A DNA stretch of 27,250 bases from JAZNGX01 sp045576675 (GCA_045576675.1 JAZNGX010000150.1:1-27250), one strand, 5' to 3'; shown: positions 1 through 8,272, numbered from the stretch's first letter. Numbers and translations are program-made. Notes: generated from the letters alone by a model not told the origin.

Positions 1-420
1 GATGGAATTTTGAGTAGATTTTGGTGCGGAAGATGCAGCAAGGCTAACGCCTTGCAAAGATGACAAACCGAAAGATACCGAAATTACGCTGTTTTGGGCG
101 GGTTCGGATTACTCTCTTTCGGCTAAGGCGGCGTTAAAACCAAGACTTGACAGGATTACTTCTACTAATGGTTATATATAGTTGTAGTCGGTGCGTTAAA
201 ATATGTAAATCAAACTTTGTTGCGTGCAAAATTCGCCGTCGGCTTTTTGTTCGTCTTAAATTTACAGAACATAAAGTCGGGCGAGACATAGCATTACTTG
301 AAAACTTGTTTTCATAGTAATACTTGTGCAGGGAGCGAATCGAGTCGTAGGGGGGGTGAAGGGGTTATCGGCATACCCCATTCAAATAAAAACACATATT
401 CCAACCCGTTACAGGTACAA
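1..420. other. Left-edge region without a convincing gene
   Basis: No complete gene can be supported here. On plus, a frame is open from 14 to the TAG at 179-181 but has no ATG, GTG or TTG and follows an in-frame TGA at 11-13, so at best it is a gene remnant. On minus, a frame is open from about 351 down to the TAA at 134-136, with an ATG at 287-289 that would give 51 residues rich in Arg; it has no ribosome site. Small hairpins are visible: GCAAGGC/GCCTTGC at 38-55, a 13-bp stem with one bulge at 293-321, and a GGGG/CCCC hairpin near 370-390. The mixture resembles a decayed or repeat-type intergenic block rather than coding DNA. Confidence 0.4.
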
Positions 421-460
421 AAAATAAAAGCGGTTATCCTACGATAACCGCTTTTATTTT
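421..460 (-). terminator. Rho-independent terminator of the mecA-ferredoxin operon
   Basis: A perfect 18-bp inverted repeat, 421-438 with 443-460, closes on a 4-nt loop. The G/C core is GCGGTTATC/GATAACCGC, and A/T tracts flank it on both sides, so it can end transcription from either direction. It lies 10 nt beyond the ferredoxin stop codon, which makes the minus-strand operon its natural user. Confidence 0.9.
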
Positions 461-470
461 AAATGATTAA

Positions 471-641
471 TTATTCCTGCTCGGGAGCGCCTACAGGACA
501 TACACCTGCACAAGCACCGCATTCGATACATTCGTCAGCGTTGATAACATATTTGTCACCATTGCTTGAAATACAGCTTACTGGGCATTCGCCTTCGCAT
601 GCACCGCAGCCGATGCACTCATCACTAATTTTATATGCCAT
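471..641 (-). CDS. 2[4Fe-4S] ferredoxin, clostridial type
   Basis: This is a small soluble electron carrier of 56 residues holding two [4Fe-4S] clusters. Two motifs are visible, CIGCGACEGECP in the first half and CIECGACAGVCP in the second, each giving three Cys plus the Cys-Pro that completes the other cluster. The chosen start is the ATG at 639-641, because AGGAGGTG ends 9 nt upstream of it; an in-frame GTG four codons earlier overlaps that ribosome site. It is the last gene of the minus-strand operon, 65 nt after ricT, and is followed directly by a strong terminator. In an anaerobe with an Rnf complex such a ferredoxin is a likely low-potential donor to it; the partnership is inferred from function and proximity. 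Confidence 0.93.
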   Translation of the reverse strand: MAYKISDECIGCGACEGECPVSCISSNGDKYVINADECIECGACAGVCPVGAPEQE

Positions 642-706
642 TGTAAAGTACACCTCCTATTTAAAATTATATATATTAACCTCACAGAAAAACTGTTTGG
701 AAAATA

Positions 707-1576
707 TCACTTGTCTTCAAGGTCTTTCAATGCCTTGATTTCTTCTTTTGTGAGCTTGATTGCCGCATCCTTTATAATAGTAACGTCCTTGTAGCTATAA
801 GTTTGTGGAGCGGAAATTTCGTTTGATTCAAGCTTAACCTTAATCATACCTGATAACACATTGTTGTCAATAACAACGCCTTTACCGTCAGGAGTTCTGA
901 CTATTGCATCAACCTTTGGCACAAATTTAAGCATTTCCTCGTATGTGTCATTTTCATATTTCAGACAACACATAAGTCTGCCGCAACAGCCTGAAATCTT
1001 TGTTGGATTAAGTGACAGGCTTTGTTCTTTTGCCATTTTGATTGATACAGGGTGAAAATCAGACAAGAATGATTTGCAGCAAAGCTGTCTGCCACATATG
1101 CCGATGCCGCCAAGCATTTTTGCCTCGTCACGAACACCGATTTGCCTTAATTCTATTCTTGTTTTAAAAACGCTTGCGAGTGATTTAACAAGCTCGCGGA
1201 AATCCACTCTGCCGTCAGCAGTGAAGTAAAATAATATTTTACTGCAGTCGAATGTATATTCAACCTCAACAAGCTTCATATCAAGCTTATGCTCTTTTAT
1301 TTTTTCTTCACAAATACCAATTGCCTTTTGTTCTTTTATTTTTATTTCTTCAAGCTTTTTGATATCGTCACTTGTTGCAACACGTAACACCGGGCGAAGA
1401 GGCAAAACAACATCTTCTTCGGGAATCTCGCGGTTATCAAGAATGACTTGACCGATTTCCACACCTCTTACGGTTTCAACAATTGCCATATCGTCTTTTT
1501 TAAACTTTAAATTAACAGGGTCAAAGTAATAGATTTTTCCGCCTTCTTTAAACCTGATGCCTACTATTTCTATCAT
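707..1576 (-). CDS. ricT: RicT/YaaT, PSP1-domain RNA-processing factor
   Basis: This 289-residue protein has the PSP1 domain of the RicT (YaaT) family. In Bacillus subtilis RicT works with RicA and RicF as a specificity complex for RNase Y and influences sporulation, biofilm formation and competence. The family-defining cysteine-rich segment is present: Cys161, Cys166-Cys167, Cys197-Cys198 and Cys203-Cys204, around GICGRQLCC and GCCGRLMCC. Family members are about this long, so it appears complete. The start ATG at 1574-1576 has ACGGAGG a few bases upstream. It lies 19 nt after holB, the order also seen in Bacillus. RicA and RicF are not in this window. Confidence 0.93.
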   Translation of the reverse strand: MIEIVGIRFKEGGKIYYFDPVNLKFKKDDMAIVETVRGVEIGQVILDNREIPEEDVVLPLRPVLRVATSDDIKKLEEIKIKEQKAIGICEEKIKEHKLDMKLVEVEYTFDCSKILFYFTADGRVDFRELVKSLASVFKTRIELRQIGVRDEAKMLGGIGICGRQLCCKSFLSDFHPVSIKMAKEQSLSLNPTKISGCCGRLMCCLKYENDTYEEMLKFVPKVDAIVRTPDGKGVVIDNNVLSGMIKVKLESNEISAPQTYSYKDVTIIKDAAIKLTKEEIKALKDLEDK

Positions 1577-1595
1577 CTGTTACATCCTCCGTATA

Positions 1596-2507
1596 TCAAA
1601 TGCTTCGTAAAGTGAGTACCAATTCACTTACCGCCATATTGTAGTTAACGTTGCTTTTAATTGCTTTTCTGCAATTTTCAGTGACGGTAATATACTGTGC
1701 ACATTTGTTGCTGTCAAGTGCACTTAATGGTATTGTAACACTTTTTCCGCAAAGTTGCAACAGTGATTGTTCAAAAAATATAAGAAATGTATCAAAAATC
1801 AAATCGCTGTACGCCTTGTTCTTCTGCAAAAAGCCCGTAAGCTCGTATATTGCACGAGCTTGTCCTTTAAAAAACTGCGGCAACAATCGGAACAAATTAT
1901 TAATTATGTCAAGACTTTCCTGATTGTCCGAAAGCTCCAATGCACGCTGAGGACTTCCGTTTGCAAGTGCAACAACGGTGGGGGAGGGGGTGTGACCTTT
2001 TTTGGTAAGATATTCCCCGACCTCTGTGTCGGTAAGGCTGTTAAAACGCACGGGAACAGCCCTTGAGCGTATGGTTTGCAAAAGGGCTTCATAATTATCC
2101 GTGATAATAATTATAACGCAATACTCAGGAGGTTCCTCAAAAACCTTAAGCAGTGCATTTTGTGCAGGAATTGTCATTGTGTCACCATTTGGTATGATAA
2201 AAACACGTTTTTCTGCCATATAAGGCTTTAAATACATATCGTTTCCTGCTGCACGTATCGTTTCAACAGACAAAGCCTGCGATTTTGTTGTTTTTTTGAC
2301 TGATTCGGCATATGCCTCGTTGGTGATTAGCTTAACATCGGCAAAGCTGCCATTTGTAATCATATCTGCCCAGGCGGTTGCCACATCCAGCTTTCCGATG
2401 CCTTTTGGACCGCAAAATATGTATGCGTGAGAAAGCTTATCCTGATTTACAAGATTGGTAAGCTGAAGCTTAACTGCCTGATGACCTGTTATTTCGTTAA
2501 ATGTCAT
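1596..2507 (-). CDS. holB: DNA polymerase III subunit delta'
   Basis: This is the clamp-loader delta' subunit, an AAA+ protein that helps load the beta clamp at the replication fork. The N-terminus GHQAVKLQL and the P-loop-like GPKGIGK (residues 33-39) fit the family, as do PAQNALLKVFEEPPE (residues 114-128) and the IRSRA segment near residue 147. Two things are unusual. The stretch between the P-loop and the SVETIR segment is only about 40 residues and lacks the four-cysteine zinc module typical of delta', and the common SRC motif reads SRA. The protein is 303 residues, slightly short. It overlaps the darA stop by 4 nt (ATGA), so the two are probably translationally coupled. Confidence 0.88.
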   Translation of the reverse strand: MTFNEITGHQAVKLQLTNLVNQDKLSHAYIFCGPKGIGKLDVATAWADMITNGSFADVKLITNEAYAESVKKTTKSQALSVETIRAAGNDMYLKPYMAEKRVFIIPNGDTMTIPAQNALLKVFEEPPEYCVIIIITDNYEALLQTIRSRAVPVRFNSLTDTEVGEYLTKKGHTPSPTVVALANGSPQRALELSDNQESLDIINNLFRLLPQFFKGQARAIYELTGFLQKNKAYSDLIFDTFLIFFEQSLLQLCGKSVTIPLSALDSNKCAQYITVTENCRKAIKSNVNYNMAVSELVLTLRSI

Positions 2508-2824
2508 ATTTTTTCATATCTGTCAACATCAACAACAAAAATTGTTGCTCCGCCGACTACTACCTCCATAGGCATATTAATACCTGCGTTTACACCAAAG
2601 CTTGGTGCTGTAACAGTTTGTGTTCTTGAACTGCAGGTTTCTTTGATTATTGCAATTATGTCATCTACCTTCTCGTTTTCCGTACCTATAAACAGAGTAC
2701 TGTTACCTGAACGCAAGAAACCGCCTGTTGAAGCAAGCTTTGTAACACGCACTTTGTTTTTTGCCAGTTTGTCAACAAGTCTGTTGCTGTCCTCAGAGTT
2801 TACAATTACCATAATAAGTTTCAT
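2504..2824 (-). CDS. darA: Cyclic-di-AMP receptor DarA/PstA (YaaQ)
   Basis: This 106-residue protein belongs to the PII-like c-di-AMP receptor family (DarA, PstA, YaaQ). Family members form trimers that bind c-di-AMP between subunits; their downstream partner is not well established. The recognisable sequence includes the start MKLIMVIVNSEDS, the KLASTGGFLRSGNST segment with the glycines of the ligand site, a FIGTE strand and the C-terminal VGGATIFVVDVDRYEK strand. Length matches the family. AAAGGAGGT lies 6 nt before the ATG at 2822-2824. It sits 13 nt after the decarboxylase-like gene and overlaps holB by 4 nt. The tmk gene that often lies just before darA in Firmicutes is absent. Confidence 0.94.
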   Translation of the reverse strand: MKLIMVIVNSEDSNRLVDKLAKNKVRVTKLASTGGFLRSGNSTLFIGTENEKVDDIIAIIKETCSSRTQTVTAPSFGVNAGINMPMEVVVGGATIFVVDVDRYEKI

Positions 2825-2837
2825 AATTTTACCTCCT

Positions 2838-4094
2838 TTATTTTATACACCAAACTGATTCTTCAATAAAACCAATGTTTTCTTCTGTAATTAATTCGCC
2901 TGGCACAATTACAGGCATACAAGGCGGATTTTTATACACTGCCCTTGCGGCAATTCTGCCTTTTGCATTTTGCGTGCTTATCAGCTCGCTGTCTGCATTG
3001 TATGCTTCGTAAGGCATAAGCTTAATTTGTGCTTCGGGAATGCTTTTTACTGCAGGTGACGGCGGTGCGTCACATTGCTTAACAAAATTCAAAAGCATTT
3101 CAAAATCCCTGTCGCTGTTATGTACAGACGGCATAAGCACAGCATTATGACCATCATACATCTCTATTATAATATTACTGATTTTAAACTTTTTGTCAAG
3201 TCCCTCACCGTTAAAAACAAGCTTTGTTCTGTCGTAATCATAAAATCCTTCGCACAAGTATTTAAGTCTGCTTTCGTTTCTGATTGTATTACATATATCA
3301 ACAAGCTTTTTAAAGTTTGATTTTTCTGCATCGTAAACTGATTGTTCAACAGATGACATCAATAGATACGACGGACTGGTGGTCTGCAGCATATTAAGTG
3401 TTTGCTTAAGCTTTATATGGCTTGTTATGCTGCTGTTGTGGTGCAACAGTGCTCCTTGTGTAAGGCAGTTTAATGTTTTGTGAGTGCTGTGAATTACAAT
3501 ATCTGCACCGGCTTTTATAGCACACTCCGGCAGTTTGTCTGAAAAAGCAAAATGTGCACCATGGGCGGCATCAACTATAACGGGTATACCGCTTTGGTGT
3601 GCAACGCTGCATATCCCCTCTATATCACTGCATACACCATAGTAAGTTGGCGAGGTAATAAGTATTGCTTTTGCATCGGGGTTAAGACTGATTGCCTTTT
3701 TGACCTGTTCTTTGGTAATGCCTGTTCCTGTGCCAAAAAACGGGTGAAGCTCAGGATATATGTAATAAGGCACACATCTGCCTAATACTATAGCATTTAT
3801 TGCAGAAATATGGCATTGACGGTCAATAATTATTTTGCCGCCGCAACAGGTTGAAAGAACAGACGCCATAACTGCGGCTGACGACCCGTTTACAGATATA
3901 AAGCTTTGCTTGCTGCCATATGCCTTTGCAATATTTTGTTGTGCTTTTTGTATTTCGTCAGACGGGCAGACAAGATTATCTGCCCCGTCAATTTCAGTTA
4001 TGTCATAAAAAGACAGTGTGCCTTTATGCCCCGGCATAAAAAAGCGTGCCGTGCTTTCATTTAAAATTTCTTCTGTTTTAGATTTTATACTCAT
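2838..4094 (-). CDS. Orn/Lys/Arg decarboxylase family PLP enzyme (YaaO-like)
   Basis: This is a pyridoxal-phosphate enzyme of the basic amino-acid decarboxylase family, of about 418 residues from the chosen start. The N-terminal FMPGHKG (residues 19-25), VNGSSAAV for phosphate contacts, DAAHGAH (175-181) and STHKTL with the Schiff-base lysine at Lys206 are all visible. It is the short YaaO/SpeA-like form without the wing domain of the inducible E. coli enzymes. Substrate (arginine, lysine or ornithine) cannot be told from sequence. The ATG at 4092-4094 is preferred; a TTG ten codons upstream (4122-4124) would overlap mecA. Neither has a strong ribosome site, so coupling to mecA, whose stop lies 14 nt upstream, is likely. 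Confidence 0.88.
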   Translation of the reverse strand: MSIKSKTEEILNESTARFFMPGHKGTLSFYDITEIDGADNLVCPSDEIQKAQQNIAKAYGSKQSFISVNGSSAAVMASVLSTCCGGKIIIDRQCHISAINAIVLGRCVPYYIYPELHPFFGTGTGITKEQVKKAISLNPDAKAILITSPTYYGVCSDIEGICSVAHQSGIPVIVDAAHGAHFAFSDKLPECAIKAGADIVIHSTHKTLNCLTQGALLHHNSSITSHIKLKQTLNMLQTTSPSYLLMSSVEQSVYDAEKSNFKKLVDICNTIRNESRLKYLCEGFYDYDRTKLVFNGEGLDKKFKISNIIIEMYDGHNAVLMPSVHNSDRDFEMLLNFVKQCDAPPSPAVKSIPEAQIKLMPYEAYNADSELISTQNAKGRIAARAVYKNPPCMPVIVPGELITEENIGFIEESVWCIK

Positions 4095-4108
4095 AGCTTC
4101 ACATTCTT

Positions 4109-4687
4109 TTAAAAGTAACTGCAAAGGATTTCAACTGCATCCTCTTTAATTAAGAATTCGCCCTTCTCTGCCAAAAATCCTTCAAATTCAGTTCCGTTAT
4201 TTGTTTTTGTTCCGTAATCACTAAGCATTACGTCAGAATCCTTTGCTATAAAACTATTGACTCCGTGTATTGCGAGATAATATTTGCCTTCGTATTTGTA
4301 AAGTCTGCTTTTTCCGTTATAATATACCGATATACGCTTGCAGCCCTGTGCGGCATACGAAATATCTTCAAAGGAATATATCACAACCGGAATCTGTTCG
4401 TTTTTCTTTCTGACCTTTGCACGTGCGCGTCCGCCGCTTGTGGCATCAACACGGGTAATTATCATAACAAAGCAGTCTTCCTGTGCTGAAAGCGCTTCTA
4501 TCATAAGATGACAGTCATTTTTGAAAAAATCAATTTCTTCGTCAATGTCACTTAAAAGATTCCAGAAAAAGTCACCTGCACGCTCAGTATCATAACACAA
4601 TTCGTCAATATCTATATCAAAATCATCAAGATCACTTTCGGTAAGAGTGATTTTCAGTTTGTCAGCTGAAAGAATTTCAACCTGCAT
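4109..4687 (-). CDS. mecA: Adaptor protein MecA
   Basis: MecA-family adaptors deliver substrates to the ClpC ATPase for degradation by ClpP. This 192-residue protein starts MQVEILSADKLKITLTESDL, typical of the MecA N-terminal substrate-binding domain, followed by an acidic stretch and RAGDFFWNLL. An acidic/polar linker leads to a C-terminal domain (residues about 105-190, with YSFEDI and SRLYKYEGKYYLAI) of the kind that binds ClpC. The ATG at 4685-4687 is used because AGAGGTGA stands 5 nt before it; a GTG three codons upstream overlaps that site. It is the first gene of the minus-strand operon, with a promoter at 4707-4735. Confidence 0.9.
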   Translation of the reverse strand: MQVEILSADKLKITLTESDLDDFDIDIDELCYDTERAGDFFWNLLSDIDEEIDFFKNDCHLMIEALSAQEDCFVMIITRVDATSGGRARAKVRKKNEQIPVVIYSFEDISYAAQGCKRISVYYNGKSRLYKYEGKYYLAIHGVNSFIAKDSDVMLSDYGTKTNNGTEFEGFLAEKGEFLIKEDAVEILCSYF

Positions 4688-4706
4688 TGGTATCACCTCT
4701 TAATAT

Positions 4707-4735
4707 ATTATACTACATATTATGCACTTTGAAAA
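4707..4735 (-). promoter_or_regulatory. Candidate sigma-A promoter of the mecA operon
   Basis: Read on minus, a perfect TATAAT (4707-4712) lies 17 nt downstream of TTTTCA (4730-4735), a weak -35. The distance to the mecA start (4687) leaves a leader of about 12 nt before the AGAGGTGA ribosome site. It is the only good -10 in the divergent gap facing mecA. Confidence 0.6.
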
Positions 4736-4763
4736 GGAAAATTTGAAAAAAATTTAACAATGG

Positions 4764-4792
4764 TTGTAATTTGTCAGAAATGATAGTATAAT
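4764..4792 (+). promoter_or_regulatory. Candidate sigma-A promoter of the rnf operon
   Basis: TTGTAA (4764-4769) and a perfect TATAAT (4787-4792) are separated by exactly 17 nt. The transcript would start near 4799 and carry a leader of about 50 nt with a small CAAGC/GCTTG hairpin (4805-4817), followed by the AAAGGAGGT ribosome site at 4832-4840. No riboswitch-like fold is evident in this short leader. Confidence 0.75.
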
Positions 4793-4848
4793 ATGTAAGA
4801 TAGGCAAGCTTTGCTTGTTGTTATTTGTAAAAAAGGAGGTAAGTAGCT

Positions 4849-6171
4849 TTGAAGACAAAAACGTTCAGGGGAGGTATTCATCCTCCGTATAATAAACAAC
4901 ATTCAAGCCATCTTGCAATAGAAGAGCTTGAGGCTTCAAAAGAAATGATTTTTCCTTTGTCACAGCATATTGGTGCACCTGCAGCTCCTGTGGTAAAGGT
5001 TGGTGACAGGGTTTTAGTTGGTCAGCTTATTGCATCGGCATCGGCGTTTGTTTCTGCCAATATTCATTCATCTGTATCTGGAACAGTTACTGCAATAAAG
5101 CCTGTACTGCATCCTAATGGTGCAGAGGTTAACGCAATTATTATAGAAAATGATTTTGCATATGAGGTTGATAGCTCTGTTAAAGGCAGTGGCAGTGCAG
5201 ATGATTTAAGCTCTGAAGAAATTCTTGAAATTGTGCGTAATGCAGGTATAGTAGGTATGGGCGGTGCGACATTTCCTACTCATATAAAGCTTGCACCGCC
5301 GCCTGATAAAAGCATTGATACTGTTATTATAAACGGTGCGGAGTGTGAGCCGTACCTTACATCTGACCACCGTGTGCTTTTGGAATGCACAGAAAATGTT
5401 CTTAACGGTTTAAAGGCTTGTATGAAGGTGTTAAACGTAAACAAGGGCTATGTTGCCGTTGAAGATAATAAGGAGGATGCTATTCTGGCACTTAAGGCTG
5501 CGGCACAGGAGTTTGAAAATATAGAAATAGTGCCGCTTGAAACAAAGTATCCTCAGGGTTCTGAAAAGCATATTATAAAGGCTGTTACAGGCAGAGAGGT
5601 TCCATCCGGCAAGCTGCCTGCAGATGCCGGCGTGGTAGTTATAAATGTTGACACTGCAAATTCAATACACAGAGCGATTACAACCGGTATGCCGCTTATA
5701 AGCCGTGTTGTTACAGTGGGCGGTGATGCAGTTAACAGCTGCAGAAATTACAGAGTCCGTATCGGTACACCTGTAAAGGATGTTATAGAAGCTGCCGGAG
5801 GATTCAGTGAAGAGCCTTCAAAAATCCTGCTTGGCGGCCCTATGATGGGAACAGCAATTTCATCAACAGATGTTCCTGTCATAAAGGGTACGGGTGCAAT
5901 ATTGTCGTTTACAGCTGCGGCTTTAAAGGAAAGCGGTTCAAGCAACTGTATGAGATGTGGCAAATGTGTGGAGGCCTGTCCGATGCATCTTCAGCCGTTG
6001 CTGCTTGGTGCATATGGAAGAAAGGGCGATCTTGAACAGATGGAAAAGCTTAATGTTATGGATTGCATTGAGTGCGGCGTATGCTCGTATCTTTGCCCCG
6101 GAAGACAGAATCCGTTGCAGTACATAAGAATAGCTAAGCTTAAGATTAATAACAAGAGAAAGAAAGGATAG
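4849..6171 (+). CDS. rnfC: Rnf complex subunit RnfC
   Basis: RnfC is the peripheral NADH-interacting subunit of the ferredoxin:NAD+ oxidoreductase Rnf, a membrane complex coupling electron transfer to ion export. The 440-residue protein has the N-terminal TFRGGIHPPYNK signature, the FMN/NADH-binding GMGGATFPTHIK, the NGAECEPYLTSDHR motif, and two 4Fe-4S motifs, CMRCGKCVEACP near residue 367 and CIECGVCSYLCP near residue 407. The start is a TTG at 4849-4851, 8 nt after AAAGGAGGT; no ATG fits. It is the first of eight closely spaced genes. The C-terminus ends in a short basic tail without the long alanine-rich extension seen in proteobacterial RnfC. Confidence 0.96.
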   Translation: MKTKTFRGGIHPPYNKQHSSHLAIEELEASKEMIFPLSQHIGAPAAPVVKVGDRVLVGQLIASASAFVSANIHSSVSGTVTAIKPVLHPNGAEVNAIIIENDFAYEVDSSVKGSGSADDLSSEEILEIVRNAGIVGMGGATFPTHIKLAPPPDKSIDTVIINGAECEPYLTSDHRVLLECTENVLNGLKACMKVLNVNKGYVAVEDNKEDAILALKAAAQEFENIEIVPLETKYPQGSEKHIIKAVTGREVPSGKLPADAGVVVINVDTANSIHRAITTGMPLISRVVTVGGDAVNSCRNYRVRIGTPVKDVIEAAGGFSEEPSKILLGGPMMGTAISSTDVPVIKGTGAILSFTAAALKESGSSNCMRCGKCVEACPMHLQPLLLGAYGRKGDLEQMEKLNVMDCIECGVCSYLCPGRQNPLQYIRIAKLKINNKRKKG

Positions 6172-6177
6172 GGGAAT

Positions 6178-7149
6178 ATGAGTTTACTTCGTGTTTCGGC
6201 ACCGCCTCATATAAGTACCAAAAACGATACCAATATGATAATGCTTGACGTTATCATTGCGCTTATGCCTGCAATGCTTGCAGGTGCGTATTACTTTGGT
6301 TATCGTGCAGTGCTTGTTGTGGCAATGTGTGTGCTTACCTCGGTTTTGTTTGAATATTTATGGAACAAGCTTATGAAAAAGCCTTCTACTATAGGCGATT
6401 TGAGCGCAGTTGTGTCAGGAATCCTGCTTGGCTTCAATTTACCTGCAACTGCACCCTTTTGGATGTGTGCCGCAGGCTCATTCTTTATGATAATTATTGT
6501 TAAAGCGTTTTTTGGCGGTCTGGGACAAAACTTTTTAAATCCCGCACTTGCTGCACGTGCCTTTTTGATGGCTTCGTGGCCGACAGCTATGACAATGTTT
6601 GTAAATCCGTTCACAAAGCTTTCTTTGTTTGGCAATGTGGATGCAATTACTTCACCGACTGTTCTTACAATATTAAAGAACGGTCTTGATGCACCTATGC
6701 CGTCATACCTTGATTTGTTTTTGGGAAATCTTGGCGGATGCATTGGTGAAACTTCTGCACTTGCATTGCTTATCGGATTTGTATATCTTCTTATAAGAAA
6801 GGTTATATCGTGGCGTATTCCTGTTGTATTTGTAGTCGTAACAGGTGCGTTGTGTTATGTGTTTGGTGGAAACGACGGATTGTTCACAGGATATTTTCTG
6901 CACAGTATATTGTCAGGCGGTTTGTTTTTAGGTGCAATATTTATGGCAACAGATTACACAACCTCGCCTATTACTGCAAAGGGTCAGTATATATATGCCA
7001 TAGGCTGTGGCTGTCTGGTGTTTATAATCAGACACTGGGGCGGTTACCCCGAAGGTGTTACATATGCAATTCTTCTTATGAATATAGTAACTCCTCTTAT
7101 TGATAAGGTTACACCTCCAAAAACATTCGGAAGGAGGAGAGGAGTATGA
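6178..7149 (+). CDS. rnfD: Rnf complex subunit RnfD
   Basis: RnfD is an integral membrane subunit carrying covalently bound FMN. The protein (323 residues) has many hydrophobic helices, the GQNFLNPALAARAFL motif at 116-130, and a DAITSPT motif at 155-161 where Thr161 is the expected flavin-phosphoester site. The family motif is usually D-x-x-[S/T]-[G/S]-A-T, so Pro160 replaces the usual small Ala. The late YTTSPITAKGQ segment is also typical. It follows rnfC by 6 nt and overlaps rnfG by 4 nt. The flavin transferase ApbE needed to attach FMN is not encoded in this window. Confidence 0.95.
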   Translation: MSLLRVSAPPHISTKNDTNMIMLDVIIALMPAMLAGAYYFGYRAVLVVAMCVLTSVLFEYLWNKLMKKPSTIGDLSAVVSGILLGFNLPATAPFWMCAAGSFFMIIIVKAFFGGLGQNFLNPALAARAFLMASWPTAMTMFVNPFTKLSLFGNVDAITSPTVLTILKNGLDAPMPSYLDLFLGNLGGCIGETSALALLIGFVYLLIRKVISWRIPVVFVVVTGALCYVFGGNDGLFTGYFLHSILSGGLFLGAIFMATDYTTSPITAKGQYIYAIGCGCLVFIIRHWGGYPEGVTYAILLMNIVTPLIDKVTPPKTFGRRRGV

Positions 7150-7670
7150 AACAGATGATTCGTTGCGGTGGAGTTTTGTTTGCAATCACTCTTATTATGG
7201 GGGCTTTACTTGGTTTTGTAAACAATGTTACTGCTCCTGCTATTGCAAGGCTTGCAGAAGAAACACGCCTGCAGTCAATTAAAACTGTTTTGGACGGAGA
7301 AATTATTGGTGACGAGATTGCACATACTCCAAAAAGTGCCAGCAGTGTAACGGAAATTGTTGAATTCCAGACAGATAAGGGAAGTGCTTATGCAGTAACA
7401 GCGATGCCAAAGGGTTATGGCGGCGAAATTAAAATGATGATTGGTCTTAATGCCGATGCAGTTGTTACAGGTGTTTCAATAATGGAAATGAGCGAAACTC
7501 CCGGTCTTGGTGCAAAGGCAAAGGATGCAAAGTTTTTAAGTCAGTTTGCGGGTGAAAATCCTACAATTCAGGCAATAACCGGTGCTACCATTACTTCAAA
7601 TGCCGTTAAAAAAGGTGTTGGCGATGCTATCTCACAGGTTAAGCTGATACAAAAGGAGGATGCAGAATAA
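7146..7670 (+). CDS. rnfG: Rnf complex subunit RnfG
   Basis: RnfG has one N-terminal membrane helix (residues about 7-27) and an extracytoplasmic FMN-binding domain. The 174 residues include ETPGLGAKA and the flavinylation segment QAITGATITS (142-151), with Thr148 the likely FMN-bearing residue. In most RnfG/NqrC proteins the residue six before that threonine is Asp (D-x-x-[S/T]-G-A-T); here it is Gln142. The ATG overlaps the rnfD stop (ATGA, 7146-7149), with GGAGGAGAGG just upstream. It ends in TAATG, which starts rnfE. Confidence 0.95.
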   Translation: MKQMIRCGGVLFAITLIMGALLGFVNNVTAPAIARLAEETRLQSIKTVLDGEIIGDEIAHTPKSASSVTEIVEFQTDKGSAYAVTAMPKGYGGEIKMMIGLNADAVVTGVSIMEMSETPGLGAKAKDAKFLSQFAGENPTIQAITGATITSNAVKKGVGDAISQVKLIQKEDAE

Positions 7671-8272
7671 TGAATAAATTAAAAACATTGTTTGATGGTC
7701 TTATTGACCAGAATCCTGTTCTTGTTCAGTTGCTTGGTATGTGTGCAACACTTGCTGTTACAACGTCTGTTATTAACGGCATAGGTATGGGGCTTTCCAC
7801 AACTGCAGTGCTTGTAATGTCCAATCTTCTTATTTCATTGCTAAGGAAAATAATTCCTCAGAAAATAAGAATTGCGGCATACATTGTGGTAATTGCAGGC
7901 TTTGTTACAATAATAGAAATGCTTTTAAAAGCGTATCTTCCAAGCATTTCAAATGCATTAGGTATCTTTATTCCATTAATTGTTGTTAACTGTATCATTC
8001 TTGCAAGAGCAGAAGCTTTTGCATCAAAAAACGGTGCTGTTTCAAGTATTATGGACGGTTTGGGTATGGGACTTGGTTTTACCCTTGCACTTGTGCTTAT
8101 TTCATCCATAAGAGAAATTCTTGGTAATGGAACATTCCTTGGTATAACATTGTTTGGCGAAAGCTATCAGCCTGTTGTAATGGCTATTCTTCCGCCCGGA
8201 GCATTTATTATACTGGGAATTCTGATTGCTGTGGTAAATATGATAAAAAAAGGAGGTAATAACAATGCTTAA
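7670..8272 (+). CDS. rnfE: Rnf complex subunit RnfE
   Basis: RnfE is a membrane subunit of the Rnf complex that, with RnfA, forms the inverted pair of six-helix bundles at the membrane core and contributes to a buried iron-sulfur site. The 200-residue sequence shows six hydrophobic segments, the N-terminal QNPVLVQLLGMCATLAV, the conserved GIFIPLIVVNCIILARAEAF containing the core Cys, and SIREILGNGTFLG. Length and motifs match the family. It starts on the last base of the rnfG stop codon and overlaps rnfA by 8 nt; the rnfA ribosome site lies inside its 3' end. Confidence 0.95.
   Translation: MNKLKTLFDGLIDQNPVLVQLLGMCATLAVTTSVINGIGMGLSTTAVLVMSNLLISLLRKIIPQKIRIAAYIVVIAGFVTIIEMLLKAYLPSISNALGIFIPLIVVNCIILARAEAFASKNGAVSSIMDGLGMGLGFTLALVLISSIREILGNGTFLGITLFGESYQPVVMAILPPGAFIILGILIAVVNMIKKGGNNNA

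Noticed and set aside
1904..2092. Short minus frame with a proline run inside holB
   Set aside because: It is an alternative frame of an intact holB; the run comes from a G/C-rich patch.
6300..6743. 147-codon minus frame inside rnfD
   Set aside because: It is the antisense of an intact rnfD, with no ribosome site or separate context.
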